Below, piece by piece: positions 51,961 through 60,529 of a stretch of 64,000 nt of DNA. Source of the DNA: DAHVFK01 sp963755395 (GTDB taxonomy: Bacteria > Pseudomonadota > Gammaproteobacteria > Burkholderiales > SG8-39); contig CAVWJJ010000002.1 of assembly GCA_963755395.1 (NCBI GenBank), positions 186,001 to 250,000 on the forward strand, in the 5' to 3' direction. The position numbers and the translations under genes were made by a program. Position 1 is the first letter of the stretch. Each line of letters opens with the position of its first letter. The notes under the pieces were generated by a model. That model made no database searches and had not been told where the DNA came from. It saw only the letters and a list, made by a program, of their open reading frames with translations.

Positions 51961-53408
51961 CAGTCCACCACCCAGGTGTCCTTGGTGCCGCCGCCCTGAG
52001 ACGAGTTGACCACCAGCGAGCCCTCCTTCAGGGCCACGCGCGTGAGGCCTCCGGGCACCAGCTTCACTTCACGTCCGGATAGGACGAACGGACGCAGGTC
52101 TACGTGGCGTGGGGCGATCCCGCGCTCGACGAAAGTCGGGCAAGTCGACAGCGACAGCGTCGGCTGGGCGATGTAATTGGCCGGAGTGGCCTGCAGGCGC
52201 GCGCGGAAGGCGTCGACCTGCGCGCTGGTCGATGCCGGGCCGATCAGCATCCCGTAGCCGCCCGATCCCTGCACCTCCTTCACCACCAGCTCGGAGAGAT
52301 GGTCCATCACGTAGGCCAAGTCTTCGGCGCGTTTGCACTGCCAGGTGGGAACGTTGGCGAGCAGTGGTTCCTCGCCCAGATAGAAGCGGATCATGTCGGG
52401 CACGTAGGGGTAGGTCGACTTGTCGTCGGCCACGCCGGTGCCGATCGCATTGGCAAGCGAAACGTTCCCAGCGCGGTAGGCCGACAGCAGGCCCGGCACG
52501 CCGAGCAGCGAGTCTTCGCGGAACGCGAGCGGATCCAGGAAGGCGTCGTCGACGCGGCGATAGATCACGTCCACGCGCTGACGCCCGCCCGTGGTTCGCA
52601 TGTAGACGAATCCGTCCTTCACGAAAAGATCCGGGCCCTCCACCAGCTCGACGCCCATCTGTTGCGCAAGAAAGGCGTGTTCGAAGTATGCGCTGTTGTA
52701 TTGACCCGGCGTGAGCACCGCAACCGTTGCCTCGTGCATCGCGTTCGGCGCAATGCTGCGCAGCGTCTCCAGCAGCAGCGCGGGATAGTGCTCGACCGGA
52801 TGGACGTGCTGGCGTTCGAACAACTCGGGAAACAGCCGCATCATCATCTTGCGGTCTTCGATCATGTAGGAAACGCCGGACGGCGTGCGCAGGTTGTCCT
52901 CTAGCACGTACCACGTGCCGTCCTCGTGCCGGATGAGGTCCACTCCGGAGACGTGCGAGTAGACCTGGTGCGGCAGGTCGAGGCCGAGCATCGCAACCTG
53001 GTAGGCTTCATTGGCGAGCACTTGCTCGGCCGGAATCACCCCGGCCTTCAGAATCTCCTGCCCGTGGTAGACGTCGTGCAGAAAGCGGTTTAAAGCCGCG
53101 ACGCGCTGCTTCAGGCCGCGCACCAGCAGCTCCCACTCGGCCTGCGGAATGATGCGCGGGATAGTGTCGAACGGGATCAGGCGCTCGGTGCCTTGGGTAT
53201 CGCCGTAGACGGCGAAGGTGATGCCGACGCGGTGGAAAAGCAGGTCCGCCTCGCGGCGCTTTTCCAGCAGGCGCTCGGGCGGCGTTTCAGCGAGCCATTG
53301 CGCCAGCGCGCGGTAGTGCGTCCGGACGTTTTCCGGCGCGGCGTGCATTTCGTCGTAGTGCTGTCGTTTCAACGGGGTTCCCCTCGGATTGAGCGGAGCA
53401 ACTGACAT
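51960..53408 (-). CDS. Circularly permuted type 2 ATP-grasp protein
   Basis: 482 residues, cytoplasmic, starting MSVAPLNPRGTPLKRQHYDE. ATP-grasp elements in permuted order: WYVLEDNLRTPSGVSYMIED, AVLTPGQYNSAYFEHAFLA, LANAIGTGVADDKS, ELVVKEVQGSGGYGMLIGP and ELVVK's downstream LVPGGLTRVALKEGSLVVNS. Ends SSQGGGTKDTWVVD. Family members are predicted amide or peptide ligases. First gene of the cluster, 81 bases after the AraC regulator gene on the same strand. Confidence 0.92.
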   Translation of the reverse strand: MSVAPLNPRGTPLKRQHYDEMHAAPENVRTHYRALAQWLAETPPERLLEKRREADLLFHRVGITFAVYGDTQGTERLIPFDTIPRIIPQAEWELLVRGLKQRVAALNRFLHDVYHGQEILKAGVIPAEQVLANEAYQVAMLGLDLPHQVYSHVSGVDLIRHEDGTWYVLEDNLRTPSGVSYMIEDRKMMMRLFPELFERQHVHPVEHYPALLLETLRSIAPNAMHEATVAVLTPGQYNSAYFEHAFLAQQMGVELVEGPDLFVKDGFVYMRTTGGRQRVDVIYRRVDDAFLDPLAFREDSLLGVPGLLSAYRAGNVSLANAIGTGVADDKSTYPYVPDMIRFYLGEEPLLANVPTWQCKRAEDLAYVMDHLSELVVKEVQGSGGYGMLIGPASTSAQVDAFRARLQATPANYIAQPTLSLSTCPTFVERGIAPRHVDLRPFVLSGREVKLVPGGLTRVALKEGSLVVNSSQGGGTKDTWVVD

Positions 53409-53457
53409 GCCACGCGCGCACTTGCCGCAAACTCAGGCACTTAGCGAAGGGCCCCAA

Positions 53458-53479
53458 CCCGGTTGCACCGGGACGGTGC
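53458..53479 (-). repeat. Two mutually exclusive hairpins upstream of the ATP-grasp operon
   Basis: CCCGGT-TGC-ACCGGG (53458-53472) and GCACCG-GGA-CGGTGC (53465-53479) share the central GCACCGGG, so only one can form at a time. They lie in the 81-base gap between the AraC gene stop and the ATP-grasp start. No T-run follows, so they may act as a protein-binding dyad or an mRNA switch. Confidence 0.4.
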
Positions 53480-53489
53480 GCTACCGCCC

Positions 53490-54383
53490 TCAGGCCGTGC
53501 TGCCGGAGTCGTCTTCCTCGGCCCCGGGCTTGCTCGAGGCTGGCTCGAGCCGGGAGGCGGCCCGGCGGTATTCAGAGGGCGGAATGCCCACCTGGTGAAG
53601 GAAAAAGCGGGTGAAGTTGCTCTGGGCCGAGAAGCCCAGCTCGGCCGATACGTCAGCGATCTTGGCCCGGCCCGAGGCCAGCCTCGATATCGCCGTTTCG
53701 ACGCACAGCATGTCCAGGTAGGCGCGCGGCGAGCGACCGGTGCAGAGCTGGAACAGATCGTAGAAGCGCGAGCGCGACAGGCCTACCTGGCTCGCCACCT
53801 CGTCCATGTTCATGTCCTTGTTTGGCCGCGCGCGCAGCAGCGCGATGGCGCGCCGGATGCGCGAGTCCTCGAAGCGCGAGCCGCGCCAAAGCGGCGACGA
53901 CGCGCGACGACGCGCGACGTAGGTGTCTATGATCGAAAGCACCAGCTCCTGCAGCATGAATTCGAGACGCTCAGGCGACAGGAACTGGTCGTTCACGATC
54001 TCGACCGCCAGGGTGTCGGCCAGCTGGCGGATGCGCGCTGTGATCTCCTCTCGCCGGCGCGGGAAGGCTTGCTCGCCGTCGGTGCCGAACACGGCCGGGA
54101 AACTGTCGTGCAGCCACTCGCCCGAGGCGTGCAGCACGAGCAGCCGCGTCGGCGCGGAGCCGGGCGCACGGCGGTCGGCGTGCACTTCGCGCGCGTTCAG
54201 GAAGGCTATGTCGCCACGCGTAAGCGCAACGGCCTCGTCGCCGATCAGGTATTCCGTGTCCGCTCCGTCGTGCTTGAGCAGGATCGTGGGCTCAGGATGC
54301 GCATGCGGCGCTCCCGGCGCGCTGACCTCGAGCAGCATCAGGCGCCCAAAACGCCCGTCGAAGACTCTGATCGGCCGGTTCAT
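53490..54383 (-). CDS. AraC-family transcriptional regulator
   Basis: 297 residues from ATG 54383. The cupin-like sensor domain has LLEVSAPGAPHAHPEPTILL and IAFLNAREVHADRR. The C-terminal double helix-turn-helix has NMDEVASQVGLSRSRFYDLF and IADVSAELGFSAQSNFTRFF. It sits upstream of the ATP-grasp/alpha-E cluster on the same strand and may control it, or be its first gene. The ligand is unknown. Confidence 0.9.
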   Translation of the reverse strand: MNRPIRVFDGRFGRLMLLEVSAPGAPHAHPEPTILLKHDGADTEYLIGDEAVALTRGDIAFLNAREVHADRRAPGSAPTRLLVLHASGEWLHDSFPAVFGTDGEQAFPRRREEITARIRQLADTLAVEIVNDQFLSPERLEFMLQELVLSIIDTYVARRRASSPLWRGSRFEDSRIRRAIALLRARPNKDMNMDEVASQVGLSRSRFYDLFQLCTGRSPRAYLDMLCVETAISRLASGRAKIADVSAELGFSAQSNFTRFFLHQVGIPPSEYRRAASRLEPASSKPGAEEDDSGSTA

Positions 54384-54440
54384 GGCAATGACAGCATACG
54401 TTCCCACCGCCGTTCGCGCTAGTGGGTCGGCGACGGCGCC

Positions 54441-54917
54441 TCAATACGCCTGCAACCGTGGTCGTTTGGCCGAGATTACCCGCGTATTCACTCCCATCCA
54501 GTTCAAGCCCCCGAACAACCGGCCATGCTCGATCTTCATGCAACGATCCATGACCGCGTCCAGTCCGGCGGCCTGCGCCTTGGCGGCCGCCGCCTCGTTC
54601 TTTACCCCGATCTGCTGCCAAAGCACCTTCGCGCCGATCGCGATCGCTTGTTCCGCGATCGGGCCCGCGTCCTCGGCGCGGCGGAAGACGTCCACCACAT
54701 CGACCATGTCGGGGATGTCGTGCAGGCTGCGGTAGCAGGTTTCACCCAGCACCTGCTTGCCCGCGTAGCGCGGGTTCACCGGGATCACCCGGTAGCCGTG
54801 CTCCTGCAGGTACTTGGCGGCGAAATAGCTTGGCCGGAACCAGTCGGCCGACAGGCCGACCATCGCGACCACGCGGTTCTCGCGCAGGATCCGGCGCAGC
54901 GTTTCGACGTCGTCCAT
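54441..54917 (-). CDS. CoA-binding domain protein (YccU family)
   Basis: 158 residues from ATG 54917. Rossmann CoA-binding pattern: VAMVGLSADWFRPSYFAAKY, YRVIPVNPRYAGKQVLGE, VDVVDVFRRAEDAGPIAEQA, then VLWQQIGVKNEAAAAKAQAA and AVMDRCMKIEHGRLFGGL. The function is undefined. It is divergent from the NIPSNAP gene with 63 bases between starts, and 57 bases upstream of the AraC gene on the same strand. Confidence 0.88.
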   Translation of the reverse strand: MDDVETLRRILRENRVVAMVGLSADWFRPSYFAAKYLQEHGYRVIPVNPRYAGKQVLGETCYRSLHDIPDMVDVVDVFRRAEDAGPIAEQAIAIGAKVLWQQIGVKNEAAAAKAQAAGLDAVMDRCMKIEHGRLFGGLNWMGVNTRVISAKRPRLQAY

Positions 54918-54946
54918 GGCGTCAATATACCGCAGCGGGCTGCGCC

Positions 54947-54952
54947 TATAAT
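54947..54952 (+). promoter_or_regulatory. Candidate -10 element for the NIPSNAP operon
   Basis: TATAAT 29 bases before the NIPSNAP ATG; the -35 region is poor. It lies in the 63-base divergent gap with the CoA-binding gene. Confidence 0.4.
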
Positions 54953-54980
54953 CGGCCGGATCGCGACCCAGGGAGGAGAG

Positions 54981-55322
54981 ATGTACGTCGAAGAACGCAT
55001 GTACCTGCTGCAGCCCGGCAAGGCGCCGGAATATTTCAGAAACTACGAGGCCGAGGGCATGGCGGTCCAGCTCAAGCACCTGCCGAACATGGTCGGCTAT
55101 TACGTGACCGAGGTCGGTCCGCAGAACCTGGTGATCCACCTGTGGGCCTACGACGACCTCAACCAGCGCGAGAAGTGCCGCGCAGCGATGCAGGCCGACC
55201 CGGCCTGGCAGGCCTACCTGCCCAAGGTTCGGCCGCTGATCGTGAGCCAGGACACGCGCATCCTGAAGTGCGCACCGTTCTTCGTCGAACGGCTGAAGAA
55301 AATGCTGGCGGCTGGAAAGTGA
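54981..55322 (+). CDS. NIPSNAP-family protein
   Basis: 113 residues with a GGAGGAG ribosome-binding site. Dimeric alpha-beta barrel pattern: MYVEERMYLLQPGKAPEYFR, MVGYYVTEVGPQNLVIHLWA, DDLNQREKCRAAM. NIPSNAP proteins are often found in catabolic operons, but their role is undefined. Its TGA overlaps the GTG of the following esterase gene. Confidence 0.88.
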   Translation: MYVEERMYLLQPGKAPEYFRNYEAEGMAVQLKHLPNMVGYYVTEVGPQNLVIHLWAYDDLNQREKCRAAMQADPAWQAYLPKVRPLIVSQDTRILKCAPFFVERLKKMLAAGK

Positions 55323-56275
55323 GCGCTCGGGTTCATCCCCAGGTCGCGGCCTTGCTCGAGCGCGTGGCGCGCTCGCCGCTGCCGCCTTACGCCAGCGTGC
55401 CGCCATTCGTTGCGCGCCGGATGTACCGCGACACGCGCGGCGCGCTCTCGCCCGCGCCGCCGGCCGTGGCCGAGGCGAAGCTGCTGCTGGCGCCCGGCCC
55501 CGGCGGGCCGATTCCGCTGCGCTTGTACCGGCCCGCGGGCAGCTCGAGCGAGGAAACGCTGCCGGTGCTGATGTACTTTCACGGCGGCGGCTGGGTGATC
55601 GGCGACCTCGACACGCACGACGTGGTCTGCCGCCAGCTCGCCAATGGCGCGCGCTGCGCGGTGATCTCGGTCGATTACCGGATGGGGCCGGAGAGCCCGT
55701 TTCCGGCCGCGGTCGAGGACTGCATTGCCGCCACGCAATGGGCTGCGGCCGAAGCGGCGACGTTGCGGCTCGATCCACGGCGGATCGCGGTCGGGGGCGA
55801 CAGCGCCGGTGGCAACCTCGCCACCGTGGTCGCGCTCGCGGCGCGCGACGCCGGCGGGCCGGCGCTCAGCTTTCAGTTGCTCGTCTACCCGGCGACCGAC
55901 CAGCGCGCGGGACACCCATCGGTAGAGCGCAACGGCGAGGGCTACCTGCTCACCAAGCAGTCGATGGAGTACTTCCGCGGCCACTACCTGCCGCGCCGGC
56001 AGGACTGGGAGGACTGGCGCGCGTCGCCTTTGCTCGCGCGCAATCTGGCCGGACTGCCGCCGGCGCTGGTCATCACTGCGGGCTTCGATCCGCTGCTCGA
56101 CGAAGGCCGTGCCTACGCCGAGCGGCTTGCCGCGGAGGGCGTGGCGATGGTCTATCGCGAGTATCCGGACATGGTGCACGGCTTCCTGCTGCTGGGCGGC
56201 GTGCTCGACACGGCCAATGCGGCGGTCGGAGAGTGCGCGCAGGCGCTGCGCGCCGCATTCGATGGAGCGAAATGA
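55319..56275 (+). CDS. Alpha/beta-hydrolase of the hormone-sensitive-lipase family
   Basis: 318 residues from a GTG coupled to the NIPSNAP stop. HSL motifs: YFHGGGWVIGDLDTHD (HGGG oxyanion hole), AVGGDSAGGNLATVVAL (nucleophile Ser), then FDPLLDEGRAYAERL (Asp) and MVHGFLLLGG (His). It would hydrolyse a carboxylic ester or lactone. Its TGA overlaps the start of the next gene. Confidence 0.9.
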   Translation: MSARVHPQVAALLERVARSPLPPYASVPPFVARRMYRDTRGALSPAPPAVAEAKLLLAPGPGGPIPLRLYRPAGSSSEETLPVLMYFHGGGWVIGDLDTHDVVCRQLANGARCAVISVDYRMGPESPFPAAVEDCIAATQWAAAEAATLRLDPRRIAVGGDSAGGNLATVVALAARDAGGPALSFQLLVYPATDQRAGHPSVERNGEGYLLTKQSMEYFRGHYLPRRQDWEDWRASPLLARNLAGLPPALVITAGFDPLLDEGRAYAERLAAEGVAMVYREYPDMVHGFLLLGGVLDTANAAVGECAQALRAAFDGAK

Positions 56276-57960
56276 TGCAGCAACTAGACCTCAAGCTGCG
56301 CCACGGCGGCAAGATCCTTGCCCAGGCGCTGGTCGGCCACGGCGCGAAGATGGCGTTTGGCGTGCCGGGTGAGAGCTACCTGCCGGTACTGGACGGCTTC
56401 TACGACGTGCGCGACCGGCTCAAGTTCGTCGTCTGCCGCCAGGAAGGCGGCGCCTCCTACATGGCCGATGCTTGGGGCAAGCTCACGGGCGAGCCGGGAA
56501 TCCTGCTCGTGACGCGCGGGCCGGGCGCGACCAACGGCGCGGTCGGAGTGCACACCGCGTTCCAGGATTCCACCCCGATGGTGGTTTTCATCGGCCAGGT
56601 CGGCAACGACTTCGCCGAGCGCGAGGCGTTCCAGGAAATCGACTACCGCCGCATGTACGGCCAGATGTCGAAGTGGGTGGCGCAGGTCGATCGCGTCGAG
56701 CGCATTCCGGAGTACGTCAGCCATGCGTTCCACGCCGCCACTGCCGGGCGTCCGGGACCGGTGGTGCTCGCCCTGCCCGAGGACATGCTGTTCGCCGAGG
56801 CCGCGGTGGCCGATGCGCCTCGCTACAAGCGGGTGAGCGCGGCGCCGAGCGCGCGCGACATGCAGACCCTGCGCACCCTGTTGCAGGGCGCGCAGCGGCC
56901 ATTCGTGCTGGTGGGTGGCGGCGGCTGGTCGCGGCAGGCCTGCGACGGCCTGCGCGCGTGGGTTGAGGCGAGCGCGCTGCCCGCGGGAACTTCGTTCCGC
57001 TGCCAGGACCTGTTCGACAACCGCAGCCCGAGCTACGCCGGCGACGTCGGCATCGGGATTAACCCCAGGCTTGCGCAGCGCGTCAAGGAGGCCGACGTGC
57101 TGCTGGTGATCGGCGCCCGCCTGGGGGAGATGACAACCAGCGGCTACTCGCTGCTCGATGTTCCGGTGCCGCGGCAGAAGTTAATTCACGTGCACGCCGG
57201 TGCCGAGGAACTCGGGCGCGTCTATCAGGCGGCGCTGCCGATCAATTCGGGCTATGCGCAGTTCGTCGAAGCGCTCGCCGAAGTAGACCTCGACAGCGCC
57301 GGCTGGCGCGAGCGCACGCGCGCCGCGCGTGCCGAGTTCGAGACCTGGACGCAGCCGCAGCCGATTCCGGGCCGGCTGCAATATGCGGAAGTGGTCAAGT
57401 GGCTGGACGGGGCCCTGCCCGAGGACGCGATCGTCAGCGGCGGGGCGGGCAACTTCTCGGGCTGGGTGCATCGCTATTTCCGCTACAAGGGATTTCGCAC
57501 CCAGCTTGGGCCGACCAACGGTTCGATGGGCTACGGCCTGCCGGCGGCGGTGGCGGCCAAGCTCGCCGCGCCGCAGCGCACCGTGGTCGCAGTATGCGGC
57601 GACGGCGACTTCCTGATGAACGGGCAGGAATTCGCGACCGCAGTGCAGTACGGCGCCGCGATCATCGCGCTGGTGGTGAACAACGGCATGTACGGCACCA
57701 TCCGCATGCACCAGGAGCGCGAATACCCCGAGCGAGTGAGCGGGACCGAGCTGAAGAACCCGGATTTCGCCGCCTACGCGCGGGCCTTCGGGGGGCACGG
57801 CGAGCTGGTGGAGGAAACCGCGCAGTTCGCGCCCGCTTTCGAGCGCGCGCGGGCTTGCGGCAAGCCTGCGATCATCGAACTGCGCATCGACCCGGACGCG
57901 ATCACGACCAGCACCACGCTGTCGAAGATCCGCGCGCAGGCGCTCAAGTCAGAGCGATGA
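56272..57960 (+). CDS. Acetolactate-synthase-like thiamine-diphosphate enzyme
   Basis: 562 residues from ATG 56272 (ATGA overlap with the esterase). The N-terminal ThDP domain has VGHGAKMAFGVPGESYLPVL and VVCRQEGGASYMADAWGKLT (catalytic Glu). The C-terminal domain has AVCGDGDFLMNGQEFATAVQ and VVNNGMYGTIRMHQEREYP, the GDG...NN ThDP motif. No ilvN small subunit is adjacent. It is probably a 2-keto-acid-acting enzyme of catabolism rather than the main valine pathway. It forms a coupled operon with NIPSNAP and esterase. Confidence 0.88.
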   Translation: MMQQLDLKLRHGGKILAQALVGHGAKMAFGVPGESYLPVLDGFYDVRDRLKFVVCRQEGGASYMADAWGKLTGEPGILLVTRGPGATNGAVGVHTAFQDSTPMVVFIGQVGNDFAEREAFQEIDYRRMYGQMSKWVAQVDRVERIPEYVSHAFHAATAGRPGPVVLALPEDMLFAEAAVADAPRYKRVSAAPSARDMQTLRTLLQGAQRPFVLVGGGGWSRQACDGLRAWVEASALPAGTSFRCQDLFDNRSPSYAGDVGIGINPRLAQRVKEADVLLVIGARLGEMTTSGYSLLDVPVPRQKLIHVHAGAEELGRVYQAALPINSGYAQFVEALAEVDLDSAGWRERTRAARAEFETWTQPQPIPGRLQYAEVVKWLDGALPEDAIVSGGAGNFSGWVHRYFRYKGFRTQLGPTNGSMGYGLPAAVAAKLAAPQRTVVAVCGDGDFLMNGQEFATAVQYGAAIIALVVNNGMYGTIRMHQEREYPERVSGTELKNPDFAAYARAFGGHGELVEETAQFAPAFERARACGKPAIIELRIDPDAITTSTTLSKIRAQALKSER

Positions 57961-58375
57961 ACTGCGGGTCGTCCTGCTGGTCGCGCTCGAACTTCAGGAA
58001 ATCGTAATAGCCGCAGCGCGCGCTGTCGGGATAGTCGCGGCACACCTGGGGGCGTGATTCGTAGACCGTGCAGCGACGCGTGTCCTGGTCGAGAAACTGA
58101 CACACGCTGTCGAACACCTTGTCCTTGCGGTGGCGCAGCACCGGCGCCTTTTCGCCGGCGTCGTACTTGGTGAAGCGCTGCTGCGCCTGCTCGAACGTCA
58201 GGCCGAAGTGCCTGGCCAGCCGCGCGATGTCGCGCTTGCCGACTTCGATCAGCGGATAACTGCAGCAATAGCCCGGGCACTTGGCGCAGTTGTAGCTGCG
58301 GCGCGGATTGCCGCTGTGGCGCAGCGCGTTCTTCACCGGTATCGGGAACGCGGCACCGTTCTTGCCGTTCTTCAT
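57944..58375 (-). CDS. YkgJ-family cysteine-cluster protein
   Basis: 143 residues. Metal-binding cysteines: NCAKCPGYCCSYP, DSVCQFLDQDTRRCTVY, PQVCRDYPDSARCGYYD. Family proteins are annotated as zinc- or iron-chelating, without proven function. Its 3' end overlaps the thiamine enzyme gene by 17 bases (convergent). Confidence 0.87.
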   Translation of the reverse strand: MKNGKNGAAFPIPVKNALRHSGNPRRSYNCAKCPGYCCSYPLIEVGKRDIARLARHFGLTFEQAQQRFTKYDAGEKAPVLRHRKDKVFDSVCQFLDQDTRRCTVYESRPQVCRDYPDSARCGYYDFLKFERDQQDDPQFIALT

Positions 58376-58545
58376 TTACGCAGAATCAAGAAAAGGAGTC
58401 GCGCATTCTACGCGAGTTGGGTGACAAGTTTCGCACTTAACCCTTTCTGCGCCGCGGTTCGTTTCACCCCTGCATGAGCCCGCCACCGCTGGCCGCAGCC
58501 GTTCCCGGGGTTCCCCGAATCCGCCGGGGATTACACTGTATCGGC

Positions 58546-59103
58546 ATGGAGGCCACGGATGAACAGCTGATGCTCGCCTACGCGGCGGGCGACGCGGCGG
58601 CCTTCGAAGAGCTTTACGCGCGGTACAGAGGCGGGCTTTACCGTTTCGTGCTGCGCGGCACCAAGGAGCGGGGCATCGCAGAGGATCTGTTCCAGGAGAT
58701 CTGGATGCGCGTGATCGAGGCGCGTCTGCGCTACGCGCCGCGGGCGCGCTTTACCACCTGGCTGTACACCATCGCGCACAACCGGATGGTCGACCACTGG
58801 CGCAAGCGCGGCTTGAACGTCGTGTCGCTGGAGCGCGACGATCCGGACGACCCGGCGTCCCCTGAGCCCGCCGCGCAGGCTGCGCGCGAGCCGCAGCGCC
58901 AGGCCGAGACCAACCAGCAGCTCGAACGCCTGGCGCACGCGCTCGAGACGCTGCCCCAAGCGCAGCGCGAAGTGTTTCTGATGCGTGAGGAGGGCGGGCT
59001 GTCGCTGGCGCAGATCGCGGCCGCGACCGGCAGCAACGAGGAGGCGATTAAAAGCCGCCTTCGCTACGCGCTGGCGAAATTGCGCGAGGCGCTCGATGAC
59101 TGA
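58546..59103 (+). CDS. ECF-type RNA polymerase sigma factor
   Basis: 185 residues. Region 2: AAAFEELYARYRGGLYRFVL, GIAEDLFQEIWMRVIEAR and FTTWLYTIAHNRMVDHWRKR. Region 4: LPQAQREVFLMREEGGLSLA and GSNEEAIKSRLRYALAKLRE. The next gene overlaps by 8 bases and is its likely anti-sigma. Targets and signal are unknown. The 170 bases upstream (58376-58545) contain no gene I can support. Confidence 0.92.
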   Translation: MEATDEQLMLAYAAGDAAAFEELYARYRGGLYRFVLRGTKERGIAEDLFQEIWMRVIEARLRYAPRARFTTWLYTIAHNRMVDHWRKRGLNVVSLERDDPDDPASPEPAAQAAREPQRQAETNQQLERLAHALETLPQAQREVFLMREEGGLSLAQIAAATGSNEEAIKSRLRYALAKLREALDD

Positions 59104-59620
59104 GTCCGAAAACGACAAACTCGGCGAGCGCTACCGCGCGCTCGGCCGCGAGCAGCCGCCGCCCGAGCTCGACGCCAGGATTCTCGATGCCGCTCGCCGG
59201 GCGGCGCCATCGCGTCTGGGCCGTCGCCGTTGGATGCTGCCGGCCTCGATCGCCGCGCTCGTCGTGCTGTCGGTGGGCGTGGCCCTGCAGGTGCAGCGCG
59301 AGCGTACCGATGTGGCAGATCAGCCCGCCACACCGGCCGAGGCCGGCAAGGCGTCCGCGCCGTCAGCATCCGGCGGCGTCATGAGGGCGCCGGCACTTAA
59401 ACGCAAGCTGCAGGATCTGCCGGCACGGTCTGCCGCGCAGCCGGGGCGCCTGTCGGGGCAGTCGGTTGAAGCCTCGCCCGAGCAGTGGCTGACGCAAATC
59501 ACCGACTTGCGCCGCGAGGGGCGCGACGACGAAGCCGATCGCGAGCTCGCCAAATTCCATCGTCGCTTTCCGGACTACCGCATCCCGGAACCGATGCGGC
59601 AGAAGATCGAGCCCCGCTAG
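59096..59620 (+). CDS. Probable anti-sigma factor, single-pass membrane protein
   Basis: 174 residues. The cytosolic N-terminus of about 45 residues (MTESENDKLGERYRALGREQ onward) is followed by one membrane helix (WMLPASIAALVVLSVGVAL) and a periplasmic Ala/Pro-rich linker. The end ITDLRREGRDDEADRELAKF resembles a TPR-like helix pair. It lacks the HxxxCxxC zinc motif of ZAS anti-sigmas, so the assignment rests on the overlap with the sigma gene and on topology. Its stop overlaps the convergent next gene by four bases. Confidence 0.75.
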   Translation: MTESENDKLGERYRALGREQPPPELDARILDAARRAAPSRLGRRRWMLPASIAALVVLSVGVALQVQRERTDVADQPATPAEAGKASAPSASGGVMRAPALKRKLQDLPARSAAQPGRLSGQSVEASPEQWLTQITDLRREGRDDEADRELAKFHRRFPDYRIPEPMRQKIEPR

Positions 59621-60495
59621 GCCGGCGGCTTTTCGCCCGCCGCCTGCAGGAACACCGCGCAGGCGTCCAGTCCCCCGAGCGAGGCGCGTCGCGCCGCCTG
59701 GAACTGGCTGCGCACCAGCGCAGCGATCGGCGTCGGCCGGTCGAGCTCCTGCGCCATGCCCAGAAAGTAGCGCAGATCCTTCTCCATCAGCGCGAGCTGG
59801 AACTGAGGCTTGAAATCGCGCTGGAACATCATCGGCATCTTGCTCTTGAGCAGGCGCGACGCGGCCGCGCCTTCGCCGAGAATGTCCAGCGCCGCGTCCC
59901 GGCCGATGCCCGCCGCCTCGGCGATCTGGACGGCCTCGGCCACCGCGGCGGTCATGGTGCCCGAGAGCATATTGTTGATCAGCTTGACGGTTGCGCCCGC
60001 GCCCGAGTCGCCCGCGTGCTTGGCCATGCGGCCCATGGCCGTGAACAGCGGCTGCGCCTTGTCGAAGGCCTCTTGCGGCCCGCCTACCATGAATACCAGC
60101 TCACGGCCCTGCGCCTGCTTGAGACTGCCCGAGACCGGCGCGTCGAGGTAGACGCAGCCGCGGTCGGCGGCCGCAAGCGCAATTTCGCGCGCAATGGCAG
60201 GCGTGTTGGTGCTCGAGTCGACGATGACGCAGCCGTTTGCCGCGCCGGCGAGCGCGCCCTGCGCGCCCAGCATCACCTCTCGCGTCGCGTTGTCGTCGGA
60301 AACGATCGAGACCGCGAACTGCGCGCCCTTGACCGCCGCAGCGGGCGAGTCGGCGACCTCGGCGCCCTTTCCCGCCAGCGCACCGGTCTTGGCGCGGTCA
60401 CGGTTGTACAGGCGCAGCTTGAATCCGGCCTGTTGCAGGTTTGCCGCCATGCGCGATCCCATCGCGCCGAGACCGATGAATGCAACCGTCGTCAT
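59617..60495 (-). CDS. 3-hydroxyisobutyrate-dehydrogenase-family NAD(P)-dependent reductase
   Basis: 292 residues from ATG 60495. Cofactor motif VAFIGLGAMGSRMAANLQQA, signature DAPVSGSLKQAQGRELVFMV, catalytic Lys region GATVKLINNMLSGTM, and late KDLRYFLGMAQEL. The family includes tartronate semialdehyde and 3-hydroxyisobutyrate reductases and glyoxylate reductase. An upstream in-frame start at 60558 would lie inside the promoter. Confidence 0.88.
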   Translation of the reverse strand: MTTVAFIGLGAMGSRMAANLQQAGFKLRLYNRDRAKTGALAGKGAEVADSPAAAVKGAQFAVSIVSDDNATREVMLGAQGALAGAANGCVIVDSSTNTPAIAREIALAAADRGCVYLDAPVSGSLKQAQGRELVFMVGGPQEAFDKAQPLFTAMGRMAKHAGDSGAGATVKLINNMLSGTMTAAVAEAVQIAEAAGIGRDAALDILGEGAAASRLLKSKMPMMFQRDFKPQFQLALMEKDLRYFLGMAQELDRPTPIAALVRSQFQAARRASLGGLDACAVFLQAAGEKPPA

Positions 60496-60529
60496 TTCAC
60501 CTCCTGATAGAAAGGAACCTCGATGGCGC

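Noticed and set aside
54441..55778. Extended CoA-binding protein of 445 residues
   Set aside because: The extension is antisense to the NIPSNAP and esterase genes; the YccU family starts near MDDVETLRRIL at 54917.
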